Shown here piece after piece: positions 1 to 9,468 of a stretch of 64,000 nt of DNA. The DNA is from Streptomyces sp. CB03234 (GTDB lineage Bacteria > Actinomycetota > Actinomycetes > Streptomycetales > Streptomycetaceae). Below the pieces are notes generated by a model. It worked only from the letters and a program-made list of their open reading frames with translations, made no database searches and was not told the origin of the DNA. A program made the position numbers and the translations under genes. The stretch is taken from contig NZ_LIYH01000006.1 in assembly GCF_001905885.1 (NCBI RefSeq), positions 552,034 to 616,033 of the forward strand, read 5' to 3'. Within the stretch, counting starts at the first letter, position 1; each line of letters begins with the position of its first letter.

Positions 1-1
1 G

Positions 2-88
2 CCCGTGGTGGCCAGGGTGTTCGAGATCACTGGCGCGGAGGCGGTTTTCACCGTCCACGCCTCGCTGGAAGCAGCACTCGCCGACTGA
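2..88 (+). CDS. STAS-domain anti-sigma factor antagonist, C-terminal end (partial)
   Basis: Only the last 28 codons are in the window; the gene starts upstream. The reading frame ends in VFEITGAEAVFTVHASLEAALAD followed by TGA, read here as VFEITGAEAVF and VHASLEAALAD. This resembles the end of BldG/SpoIIAA-type anti-sigma factor antagonists, which bind anti-sigma kinases and are controlled by phosphorylation of a serine outside the visible part. The next gene encodes an RsbW-like ATP-binding protein, so the two may form a partner-switching pair. The assignment rests on a short tail and on the neighbour. Confidence 0.6.
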   Translation, partial: PVVARVFEITGAEAVFTVHASLEAALAD

Positions 89-237
89 ACCGACAAAGCG
101 GGTGTTGTCCCGGATCGGCCGGGCAGAAGAACCCCGCGGCAGCTGTACGGGGAAGCTCCATACGCTCCGTGACGGCACAGTGGCCGCTCTGTGACGACGT
201 AATGGCGACTTGGTGAATTCGGTGAGGTGAAGCGCTG

Positions 238-819
238 ATGGGTACCACCCAGCAGCATCCGCCGAGCGATCTCGGCCCCCAGCCCGACGGCTCCTGCCTC
301 GGTGTCGGTGCCTCGGTCCCGGCTGCCTCCGCCGTGTCCACCACGCCGGAGATGAGGTCCGACATGTCAGGTGCGGCGTCCGGGGTGAGTCCCGGGGCGA
401 CGCCCGCGGGGCGCCGGACGCGGCGGCTGTCGCTGGGCAGTGCCAGCGGGATCGTTCCGCTCGCCCGGGACTTCACCCGGCAGGCGCTCTACGACTGGGG
501 CTGGCTCCCGGCGGCCACCGCCGACCGGCGGGCCGCCGCCGAGGACGTCCTGCTGGTCGTCTCCGAACTCGTCACCAACGCGTGCCTGCACGCCGAGGGC
601 CCCGAGGAACTGCGCGTCTCGCTCGACGCGAAGGTGCTGCGGCTGGAGGTCGAGGACCGGGGCGCCGGCCAGCCCGCGCCGCGCACCCCGCACCGGGCCG
701 GGCGGCCGGGCGGACACGGCATGTTCATCGTCCAGCGCCTCTGCCTGGACTGGGGGGTCGTCCGGTCCACGGGCATGCCCGGCAAGACGGTCTGGGCGGA
801 ACTCGCGGCACCCGCTTAG
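238..819 (+). CDS. RsbW/SpoIIAB-like ATP-binding regulatory protein
   Basis: This 193-residue protein has a disordered, Pro/Ser/Ala-rich N-terminal stretch (about residues 1-70) followed by a GHKL ATPase domain of the anti-sigma/serine kinase type. The N-box is ELVTNACLHAEGP near residue 105, the G1 box is EVEDRGAG, and the GGHGM lid sits near residue 160. Streptomyces carries many such HATPase_c_2 proteins that bind sigma factors or STAS antagonists. The ATG at 238 follows GAGGTGAAG at a good distance; an internal ATG at 364 would keep the whole domain. The preceding STAS gene is the obvious candidate partner, but no sigma factor is visible. Specific target unknown. Confidence 0.8.
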   Translation: MGTTQQHPPSDLGPQPDGSCLGVGASVPAASAVSTTPEMRSDMSGAASGVSPGATPAGRRTRRLSLGSASGIVPLARDFTRQALYDWGWLPAATADRRAAAEDVLLVVSELVTNACLHAEGPEELRVSLDAKVLRLEVEDRGAGQPAPRTPHRAGRPGGHGMFIVQRLCLDWGVVRSTGMPGKTVWAELAAPA

Positions 820-949
820 CGCCCGCGCGTTTTTCGCGGCAGTTGTGGAGCACGGCGATACGCCGTGCTCTTTGTCTTCCCTCCCCAAGGCCACGGGCGT
901 ACCTTGAGCGCCAATCTGATGAGCCGTCAGACATTGGGGTGATCTCGAG

Positions 950-1621
950 GTGTCGTACCAGAAGCGGACAACTCCGGCGCTGACGGCGGCGGTCACGGGC
1001 GTGGCGGTCGCGGGCGCGATGGTGCTGACGGCCGCACCCGCCGCCCATGCCACCGTCGTGGACGTCGACTACGCGTGCCAGACGCCGATCGGACCCAAGG
1101 GCGCCGTGTCACCGATCGACATCACGAGCGTGAAGAGCGGCAGCGGCTACCGCCTCACCATGTCGTTCCGCAAGGGCGTCTCCTCCAGCCCCGTGGAGCT
1201 CGGCAAGGGCGCCATGAACCCGAGCGCGGTCATCGAGGTGGGCGGCGCCGACAAGGGGACGGTCAAGGTCTCGGGACCCGCGAACGCGACCGCGATCCCC
1301 GCCAACACCCCCATCAAGATCAGTGACTTGACGGGGACGTACACCCCGGGCAAGAGCGGCAAGGTCACGTTCACCGCCGGCGTACTGACCATCAAGGCCC
1401 TCGGTACGACGACGACGTGCACGCCCAAGAACAACCCGAAGCCGTCACTGGAACTGGACGTCACGGCGTCCGGGGCCGGGTCCACACCGTCGGGTGACGG
1501 CGAACTGCCCAGGACCGGGCCGCTCGACTCGGCGGTCGCGCTCGGCACCCTCGGCGGCACGGTCCTGCTCACGGGCGCCGCCGGGGTGCTGTGGCTGACC
1601 CGCCGGACCCGCCGGGTGTGA
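950..1621 (+). CDS. Sortase-anchored surface protein (LPRTG)
   Basis: This 223-residue secreted protein has a signal peptide (residues 1-34, ending AAPAAHA), one globular domain with two cysteines (YACQ and TTTTCTP, probably one disulfide), and a sorting signal. LPRTG occupies residues 186-190 and is followed by a hydrophobic segment and the basic tail TRRTRRV. Sortase would cleave the T-G bond and attach the protein to peptidoglycan. The start is GTG at 950. The domain is clearly paralogous to the C-terminal half of the product at 3358-4773 (shared TPIG, GGADKG, LTGTY, KALGTTTTCTP). The function of the domain is unknown. It is the first of four same-strand genes. Confidence 0.8.
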   Translation: MSYQKRTTPALTAAVTGVAVAGAMVLTAAPAAHATVVDVDYACQTPIGPKGAVSPIDITSVKSGSGYRLTMSFRKGVSSSPVELGKGAMNPSAVIEVGGADKGTVKVSGPANATAIPANTPIKISDLTGTYTPGKSGKVTFTAGVLTIKALGTTTTCTPKNNPKPSLELDVTASGAGSTPSGDGELPRTGPLDSAVALGTLGGTVLLTGAAGVLWLTRRTRRV

Positions 1622-1625
1622 TGCC

Positions 1626-2390
1626 GTGCGCGCCCGTGCCGTGGCAGCCGTACTCACCGCCCTCGGGTGCGCCCTGATGCCGGCGCCGGCGGTGGGGGAG
1701 GGCCGGCCCTACATCTACCTGGAGGGGCCGCCCGGCACCGTGCTCGAAGACGTGCTGTCGCTGACCAACCCCGGTACGCGGCCGCTCACGCTGCGGCTGC
1801 GCGCCACCGCCCCGTGGGTCGCCTTCGCCGTGAACCCGGTCACCGTGCCGCCCCGCACCCGCGCCGACGTGCCCTTCTCCGTCACCGTCCCCCCGGACGC
1901 CCCGCCCGGCGACCACACGGGCGCCCTGCACGCGGGGGACGACGTGACCGTGCCGGTACGGCTGCGGGTGGGCGGCCCGCGACTGGCGGCGCTCACCGTC
2001 GAGGACGTCCGGATCGCGGGCGGCGCCATCCACTACGCGCTGGTCAACCGGGGCAACACCGTGCTGGCGCCGCGCCTCGCGGTGCGGGCGGAGGGCCTGT
2101 TCGGCGAGGTGCTGCGCCGTCCGGAGCGCCCGCTGCGACTGGAGCTGGGCCCTGGCCGGCGGGTGGAGCTCGCCGAACCGTGGCCGGACCGGGACCGCCC
2201 GGCCGTGGACCGCGTCACCGTCCGGCTGGACGCCACGGCCGGGGGCGACGCGCGGGCGGCGGCGGAGGCGACGAGGACGTTCGGCACGGGGTGGGCGGCG
2301 GCGGCCGTACCGGTCCTGGCTTCGGCGGCGGGCGCGGTGACGTGGTGGGTACGGCGCCGGCGGCGCGGGGCGAGGGGAGCGGAAGCGTGA
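1626..2390 (+). CDS. Secreted membrane-anchored protein with Ig-like (COG1470-type) domain
   Basis: This 254-residue product has a signal peptide (cleavage around PAPAVG, residue 24). A beta-sandwich-like domain follows, with LTNPGTRPLTLRLRA and VPPDAPPGDHTGAL, typical of COG1470/DUF916-like proteins that sit outside the membrane. A C-terminal helix (about residues 226-244) is followed by an RRRRRG stop-transfer sequence. The GTG start is five bases after the upstream stop, and the 3' end overlaps the next start as GTGA, so translation is probably coupled. It is not a sortase substrate itself and may assist or accompany the sorted proteins. That role is inference from position only. Confidence 0.65.
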   Translation: MRARAVAAVLTALGCALMPAPAVGEGRPYIYLEGPPGTVLEDVLSLTNPGTRPLTLRLRATAPWVAFAVNPVTVPPRTRADVPFSVTVPPDAPPGDHTGALHAGDDVTVPVRLRVGGPRLAALTVEDVRIAGGAIHYALVNRGNTVLAPRLAVRAEGLFGEVLRRPERPLRLELGPGRRVELAEPWPDRDRPAVDRVTVRLDATAGGDARAAAEATRTFGTGWAAAAVPVLASAAGAVTWWVRRRRRGARGAEA

Positions 2391-3361
2391 GGGCGTACCG
2401 GTGGGTGGCGGGGGCCGTGCTGGTGGCGTGCGTGCTCGTCGGGCTCCCCGCGCCGGGCGGCGCCGCCGCCGAGAACCGCCCCGCCGTCACGCTCTCCCGC
2501 CCCGAGGCGGCCAAGGGCGCCGAGATCACGGTGGAGGGGACCGGCTGGCGCCCCAAGGCGCTGCTGATGCTCCTGGTGTGCGGCGAGAACATGGCGAGCG
2601 GCACCAACTCGTGCGCCAACGCCGCCGGGCGCGCCGTCACCACCGACGCGAGCGGCGCGTTCAGCAAGAAGCTCCCGGTCGCGCCGCCGCCGCGGCCCTG
2701 CCCGTGCGTGGTCCACGTGGCGACGGTCACCGGCGACCGGGCGACCGCCGACGCCCCGCTGACTATCACCGGCCACCCGGTCGCCCCCCTGCCGGAACCG
2801 TCCGGCGACGGTCGGCTCGCCGTGCTGGCGTCCACCCGCCTCGAAGGGTCCAGCGGCGTCCTCGTCTGGTTCGGCGCCCCGGCCCGGCGCCGGCTCGTCC
2901 TCACCGTCGGCAACCTCGGTACGGCACCGGTCAAGGACCCCGTCTTCCAGGTCGGCACCGCGCACGGCGTGTACGCCCCGCAGTGGGAGGAGCGGCAGTG
3001 GCGCGGCACCGTCCAGCCGGGCCGCAAGGCGCTGGTGGAGCTGCCGGTCCAGCTGGCGGCGGGCGCGCACGGCGACTACCAGGTCTCGGTGAAGTACGGC
3101 GGCAAGGTCCTGGCCGAACAGCCGTGGCGGGTGGGGCGGCCGTGGGGCGTGACGCTCTTCTGGGTGCTGCTGGCCGTGGTCGTACCGGCCGCGCTGTTCC
3201 GCACCGCGATGGCGGTCGTGGACCGCGTACGACCCCAAAGCCGACCGAGCCGACCGAGCCGACACAGCCGTCCCCACCCCACCCGCACGGTGAGCCTGCC
3301 CTGGTTCGCCCCGGACTCCGCACCGTCAGAGAACCGACCCACGACGAAGGGACATTCGTGA
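2387..3361 (+). CDS. Secreted/membrane protein of the surface-protein operon
   Basis: This 324-residue protein starts at GTG 2387, inside the GTGA overlap with the previous gene and after GAGGGGAGC. It has a signal peptide ending GGAAA (about residue 26). A neocarzinostatin/IPT-like stretch follows (VTLSRPEAAKGAEITVEGTGW, read here as VTLSRPEA...VEGTGW) with several cysteines (LLVCGEN, NSCANA, CPCVV). A second beta domain ends near residue 250, and a membrane helix (about 262-284, VTLFWVLLAVVVPAALF) precedes a basic Ser/Arg-rich tail. The 3' end again overlaps the next start (GTGA). The family is not recognised by name; the architecture suggests an accessory of cell-surface display. Confidence 0.6.
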   Translation: MRAYRWVAGAVLVACVLVGLPAPGGAAAENRPAVTLSRPEAAKGAEITVEGTGWRPKALLMLLVCGENMASGTNSCANAAGRAVTTDASGAFSKKLPVAPPPRPCPCVVHVATVTGDRATADAPLTITGHPVAPLPEPSGDGRLAVLASTRLEGSSGVLVWFGAPARRRLVLTVGNLGTAPVKDPVFQVGTAHGVYAPQWEERQWRGTVQPGRKALVELPVQLAAGAHGDYQVSVKYGGKVLAEQPWRVGRPWGVTLFWVLLAVVVPAALFRTAMAVVDRVRPQSRPSRPSRHSRPHPTRTVSLPWFAPDSAPSENRPTTKGHS

Positions 3362-4773
3362 GCACGCAACGGAGGATGAGCGCGGCCGGAGTCGCGCTGA
3401 TGCTCGGCGGCGCGGGGATCCTGCTGGCCGCGGGACCCGCCCAGGCGGCCGAGGTGTCGTACGCGACGGAGTGCGTCCCGCCGCCCATCTCGGGCCTGCC
3501 ACCGGTACAGGGCACCACCAAGGTCCTGATCACCGCGCCGGCGGAGGCGAAGGTCGGCGACGAGGTGGAGGTGGTGTGGAAGACGGTCGAGGCCGCGTCC
3601 AAGAACCCCGACGTCCTGGACCTGGAGAAGGACACCGTCAAGCCGACCGGCACGCTGAAGGTCACGGGCGCGCAGACCGCCGACCTGGCGATGGAGGGCC
3701 CGCGGCAGAACCCGCCGATCCCCAAGAACAGCCCCATGGTGCTGCCCGACATGAAGGGCAAGCTGAAGCTCACGGCGGCGGGTGAGATCACGCTGACGCC
3801 GGGTGCGTACACCATCAACGTCTCCAAGCCGCTGTCCACGGACACCACGTGCACGCCGAAGGAGACGGTGCAGCCCGCCGCGACGATCAAGGTGACGGAG
3901 GGCGGCGGGGGTACGACGGGCGGCACGACGACGTCCGGCGGCACGACGAGCAGTGGCGGCACGACGACGTCCGGCGGTACGACGACGTCCGGCGGTACGA
4001 CGAGCAGTGGCGGCACCTCCGGCTCCGGCGGTACGGACTCGGGCGGTACGACGAGCAGTGGCGGGTCCACCGCGGGCGGCACGAGCGGTGGCGGCGGCGG
4101 GCAGACCGACTTCGAGGGCAAGGAGGTCTCTGTCGCGTACGCCTGCAAGACGCCCATCGGCGACAAGAACGCGACCTCCCCGGTGAAGATCAACGCCAAG
4201 CGGAACGGCGGGAACTTCGACCTCACGGTGAAGTTCTCCAAGTCCGTGATGGACAGCCCCGCCGACATCCCGAAGGACTCGGTCAAGCCGTCCATGGAGG
4301 TCAGGCTCGGCGGCGCGGACAAGGGCTTCGTCCATGTGGAGGGCCCCACCAACAAGGAGCCGATCAAGGCCGGCCAGCCGATCGAGATCCCCGACCTCAC
4401 CGGCACGTACAAGCCCGGTGCCACCGGCAAGGCGACGCTCAGCCCCGGCGTCCTCACGGTCAAGGCGCTCGGTACGACGACGACCTGCACCCCGCCCGCG
4501 AACGTGCCGGTCTCCCTGGAGCTGGACACCTCCGCCCAGCCGGGCGGCGCCTCGGGCGGCACGGCCGGCTCGGGCGGCTCCACCGGAGGCGGCGGCGCCT
4601 CCGGAACCACCGGCGGGTCCACCACCGGCGGGTCCGCCTCCGGTGGCGGCCTCGCCGACACGGGCGCCGAGGACGCGGGCGCCCTGCGCGCCCTGGCCCT
4701 GGTCGCCGGCACGGTGATCCTGCTGGGCGGCGCGGTGTTCACGTTCACACCGTGGCGGCTGCTCAAGCGCTGA
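3358..4773 (+). CDS. Two-domain sortase-anchored surface protein (LADTG)
   Basis: This 471-residue protein starts at GTG 3358, coupled to the upstream gene. It has a signal peptide (to about residue 32, AGPAQA), domain A (33-180), and a Gly/Ser/Thr repeat linker (about 182-255, units of GGTTTS and GGTTSS). Domain B (about 257-395) is homologous to the product at 950-1621. A second Gly/Ser/Thr linker leads to the sorting signal LADTG at 432-436, a hydrophobic helix and the tail RLLKR. LAxTG is the motif preferred by Streptomyces class E sortases, which also anchor long chaplins. Both domains keep the paired cysteines ending in TTTCTP, so domain A is probably a diverged third copy. Ligand unknown. 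Confidence 0.8.
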   Translation: MSTQRRMSAAGVALMLGGAGILLAAGPAQAAEVSYATECVPPPISGLPPVQGTTKVLITAPAEAKVGDEVEVVWKTVEAASKNPDVLDLEKDTVKPTGTLKVTGAQTADLAMEGPRQNPPIPKNSPMVLPDMKGKLKLTAAGEITLTPGAYTINVSKPLSTDTTCTPKETVQPAATIKVTEGGGGTTGGTTTSGGTTSSGGTTTSGGTTTSGGTTSSGGTSGSGGTDSGGTTSSGGSTAGGTSGGGGGQTDFEGKEVSVAYACKTPIGDKNATSPVKINAKRNGGNFDLTVKFSKSVMDSPADIPKDSVKPSMEVRLGGADKGFVHVEGPTNKEPIKAGQPIEIPDLTGTYKPGATGKATLSPGVLTVKALGTTTTCTPPANVPVSLELDTSAQPGGASGGTAGSGGSTGGGGASGTTGGSTTGGSASGGGLADTGAEDAGALRALALVAGTVILLGGAVFTFTPWRLLKR

Positions 4774-4792
4774 CACGCGCGGCGAAACGGCG

Positions 4793-4828
4793 AAGGGCCG
4801 CCGCACCGAACCCGGTGCGGCGGCCCTT
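4793..4828. terminator. Bidirectional hairpin terminator between convergent genes
   Basis: A perfect 16-bp inverted repeat (4793-4808 and 4813-4828, AAGGGCCGCCGCACCG and its complement) with a 4-base loop lies between the LADTG surface-protein gene and the convergent peptide-transporter gene. It is placed to stop both transcripts. Confidence 0.85.
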
Positions 4829-4844
4829 CCCACGCGCGTACGTG

Positions 4845-6365
<1,521 letters not shown>

Positions 6366-6853
6366 GGGTCGATCCTTGCTTGCTCGGGACGCGCTGCGCT
6401 TTGTGAGCGGTCACGCGCCCGGTGGGGGGCGGCCGGCACCGGCACGGATTCCGATCGCACCCCACGCCCGAACAGGGGTTCGCCCCCGTGTCACGCACGG
6501 GGGCGAGGGATCGGACCGCACCGGGATCCACGCCCCGGACATGTCATCACGGCACGGGGCCCGGCCCACAGGTCATTCACTGTCTCAAGGCTGGCAGAAC
6601 CGGCCTTGCGCAGAAAGAGAACTTTGGCGCTGTTAACGGGCCAAAGGTCCCGGATAGTGCATCAGGCGTCTCGCCACCATACGACACGACAGTGCAGCAT
6701 ATGGAAGGACTTGAGAGATGGATCACAGGTGTTTGCGGAACCGGTGAAGCTGCTTTGAAGGTGTCAGCCGAGATGGACCCCATATTCGCAGGTCATGTTG
6801 ATCATCGTGCGATCCCCCGGCGGGGCGTGTCGGGCGCGGACTACCATCACCCC
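6366..6853. other. Divergent intergenic region without a recognised gene
   Basis: These 488 bases separate the peptide transporter (leftward) from the two-component operon (rightward) and must hold both promoters. The section 6600-6720 is relatively AT-rich. No coding pattern, RNA gene or confident promoter pair was found. Confidence 0.4.
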
Positions 6854-7531
6854 ATGACCCGTGTACTGCTCGCCGAGGACGACGCATCCATCTCGGAGCC
6901 GCTGGCCCGCGCCCTGCGGCGGGAGGGTTACGAGGTCGAGGTACGGGAGGACGGGCCGGGCGCGCTCGACGCCGGACTGCAGGGCCACGTCGACCTGGTC
7001 GTCCTGGACCTCGGGCTGCCCGGGATGGACGGGCTAGAAGTGGCCCGGCGGCTGCGCTCCGAGGGCCTCTCGGTGCCCATCCTGGTCCTGACGGCCCGCG
7101 CCGACGAGGTTGACACCGTTGTCGGACTGGACGCGGGCGCCGACGACTACGTCACCAAACCGTTCCGCCTCGCCGAGCTGCTCGCCCGCGTCCGGGCCCT
7201 GCTGCGGCGCGGCGCCAGCGAACCCGCCCCCGCCCCCGCGACGCACGGCGTGCGCATCGACGTCGAGTCGCACCGCGCCTGGATGGGCGACGAGGAGCTC
7301 CAGCTCACCGCCAAGGAGTTCGACCTGCTGCGAGTCCTCGTCCGCGACGCCGGCCGGGTCGTCACCCGCGACCAGCTGATGCGCGAGGTGTGGGACACCA
7401 CCTGGTGGTCCTCCACCAAGACCCTCGACATGCACATCTCCTGGCTGCGCAAGAAGCTCGGCGACGACGCCGCCAACCCCCGCTACATCGCCACCGTGCG
7501 CGGCGTGGGATTCCGCTTCGAGAAGAGCTAG
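6854..7531 (+). CDS. OmpR/PhoB-family response regulator
   Basis: This 225-residue regulator has a receiver domain (1-115) with the acidic pocket D9-D10, phospho-acceptor D52 (VVLDLGLPGMDG), T80 and K102 (YVTKPF). A winged-helix trans_reg_C domain (about 130-223, ending GVGFRFEKS) follows. The ATG at 6854 gives the canonical MTRVLLAEDD start; longer in-frame starts would add non-conserved sequence. The sensor kinase gene begins 18 bases downstream. The pair is probably the conserved system located next to purK in Streptomyces. No target or signal can be read from the sequence. Confidence 0.92.
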   Translation: MTRVLLAEDDASISEPLARALRREGYEVEVREDGPGALDAGLQGHVDLVVLDLGLPGMDGLEVARRLRSEGLSVPILVLTARADEVDTVVGLDAGADDYVTKPFRLAELLARVRALLRRGASEPAPAPATHGVRIDVESHRAWMGDEELQLTAKEFDLLRVLVRDAGRVVTRDQLMREVWDTTWWSSTKTLDMHISWLRKKLGDDAANPRYIATVRGVGFRFEKS

Positions 7532-7549
7532 GCACCGAAAGCAGGCACC

Positions 7550-8830
7550 GTGCGCCGCCGACTGATCAACTCCACGCTCGCCGTGGTCCTCGTCGTCATC
7601 GCCGTCTTCGGGGTCTCCCTGGTGATCGTCGAGACGCGCACCATCAGCAGCAGCGCCCAGGAGAGCGTGGACTCCGAGGCGGTCCGGCTGGTCAGCATCG
7701 TCGAGAGCCGGCTCGTCGGCGGCGAGCCCGTCAACCCGGGCATCCTCGCCCAGCAGAGCGGCGCCAAGCGGTACGCCCTGATCGAGATCCCCGGCCGCGC
7801 CCCCATCGAGATCGGCGACCGCCCCGAGGACAGCGTCATCCGCGGCACCGCCGACGGCAAGCGCGGCGAGAAGGTCACCGTCGAGGAGTCCCGCTCCACC
7901 ATCACCACCGAGGTCGGCCGCACCCTGCTGATCATCGGCGCCGTGGCGCTGCTCGCCGTGATCGCCGCCGTCCTCCTCGCCGTACGCCAGGCCAACCGCC
8001 TCGCCTCGCCGCTCACCGACCTCGCCGAGACCGCCGAACGGCTCGGCTCCGGCGACCCCAGGCCCCGCCACAAGCGGTACGGCGTGCCGGAGCTCGACCG
8101 GGTGGCCGACGTCCTCGACGCCTCCGCCGAGCGGATCGCCCGGATGCTCACCGCCGAGCGGCGACTGGCCGCCGACGCCTCGCACCAGCTGCGTACGCCG
8201 CTGACCGCGCTGTCCATGCGGCTGGAGGAGATCTCCGAGACCGACGACCTGACCACCGTCAAGGAGGAGGCGCACATCGCCCTCACCCAGGTCGAGCGGC
8301 TCACCGACGTCGTCCAGCGGCTGCTGACCAATTCGCGCGACCCGCGCACCGGCTCGGCGATCGCCTTCGACCTCGACGAGGTCGTCAAGCAGCAGATCGA
8401 GGAGTGGCGCCCGGCCTACCGCAGCGCGGGGCGGGCGATCGTACGGTCCGGGAAGGTCGGCATGCGGGCCGTCGGCACCCCCGGTGCGGTCGCCCAGGTA
8501 CTGGCCGCGCTGATCGAGAACTCGCTGATGCACGGGGGCGGCACGGTCGCCCTGCGCACCCGGGTCACCGGGAACCAGGCCGTCGTCGAGGTCACCGACG
8601 AGGGCCCGGGCGTACCGCCGGACCTGGGGGCGCGGATCTTCGAGCGGACCATCAGCGGCCGCAACTCCACCGGGATCGGGCTCGCCGTCGCCCGCGACCT
8701 CGCGGAGGCGGACGGCGGCCGGCTGGAGCTGCTCCAGCAGCAGCCGGCCGTCTTCGCGCTGTTCCTCAGCCGCGAGGTGCCCAGCCGCAAGGACAAGCCG
8801 GGCGGTGAAGAGCCCCGTACGGTCCGCTAG
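7550..8830 (+). CDS. Sensor histidine kinase of the two-component system
   Basis: This 426-residue kinase starts at GTG 7550. It has TM1 (about 7-27), an extracytoplasmic sensor loop of about 95 residues, TM2 (about 125-145) and a HAMP domain. A HisKA domain carries the phospho-acceptor H212 (DASHQLRTPL), and the HATPase domain shows IENSLMHGGG (N-box), DEGPGVP (G1) and STGIGLAV (G2). It is co-transcribed with the preceding response regulator. Its stop codon overlaps that of the convergent GtrA gene in a CTAG palindrome, so no intergenic terminator separates them. Confidence 0.92.
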   Translation: MRRRLINSTLAVVLVVIAVFGVSLVIVETRTISSSAQESVDSEAVRLVSIVESRLVGGEPVNPGILAQQSGAKRYALIEIPGRAPIEIGDRPEDSVIRGTADGKRGEKVTVEESRSTITTEVGRTLLIIGAVALLAVIAAVLLAVRQANRLASPLTDLAETAERLGSGDPRPRHKRYGVPELDRVADVLDASAERIARMLTAERRLAADASHQLRTPLTALSMRLEEISETDDLTTVKEEAHIALTQVERLTDVVQRLLTNSRDPRTGSAIAFDLDEVVKQQIEEWRPAYRSAGRAIVRSGKVGMRAVGTPGAVAQVLAALIENSLMHGGGTVALRTRVTGNQAVVEVTDEGPGVPPDLGARIFERTISGRNSTGIGLAVARDLAEADGGRLELLQQQPAVFALFLSREVPSRKDKPGGEEPRTVR

Positions 8831-9351
8831 CGGCGCGGGGCGACCGGCTCGCCGGTCCGCTCCGGCTCGGCCCGGCGCTGCTCAAGGAACGATTCCGCAG
8901 CCGGTACGGGCTCGTGGCCCGGCAGCGTACGGAAGACCCACGTCCGGTACGACCAGAAGCGGAACAGGGTCGCCACACCGATCCCGAAGAACTTGAAGAA
9001 GTTGTTCTGCAGCGGGCTGTCCCAGCCGAAGCCGTACGTCGCGGCGTACAGCACACCGTTCTCGATGACCAGCCCCGCCAGGCTGAACAGCAGGAAGAGC
9101 GTCAGCTCCTTCGTACGCCGGCTCTTGTCACGGTCCCGGTACGTGAAGTAACGGAACCCCACGTAGTTGAACGCGATGGCGACGACCGTGGCCAGCAGGC
9201 TGGCCCGGACGACCGGGAGCTCCGTGGTGTGCCGCAGCAGGTTGAAGACCGCCATGTTCACCAGCAGGCCGAGGCCGCCGACGAGACCGAATTTGGCGAT
9301 CTCGCGGACGAGCTGGTCCAGCCGCACGCGCAGTGCGCCCCGTTCACTCAT
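8827..9351 (-). CDS. GtrA-family membrane protein
   Basis: This 174-residue protein has four predicted membrane helices (starting around FGLVGGLGLLVNMAVFNLL). The GtrA/DPMS signature appears as FNYVGFRYFTYRDRDKS and FKFFGIGVATLFRFWSYRTWVF. Family members are proposed to translocate polyprenyl-linked sugars or to assist cell-surface glycosylation. The C-terminal 25 residues are hydrophilic. Position beside purK is conserved in other actinobacteria, for example mycobacteria. The gene is convergent with the histidine kinase and divergent from purK. Confidence 0.88.
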   Translation of the reverse strand: MSERGALRVRLDQLVREIAKFGLVGGLGLLVNMAVFNLLRHTTELPVVRASLLATVVAIAFNYVGFRYFTYRDRDKSRRTKELTLFLLFSLAGLVIENGVLYAATYGFGWDSPLQNNFFKFFGIGVATLFRFWSYRTWVFRTLPGHEPVPAAESFLEQRRAEPERTGEPVAPRR

Positions 9352-9468
9352 GGTGATCTTTCAGCCCCGTCCGGTCGAGTGGGTCAACCAAGCCATGCTA
9401 ACCACCCGCCCCTGACCGCGCGCGGGGACGGATAAAGGCCCCCCGCGGGGGCCGGATACCCTAAGAGG

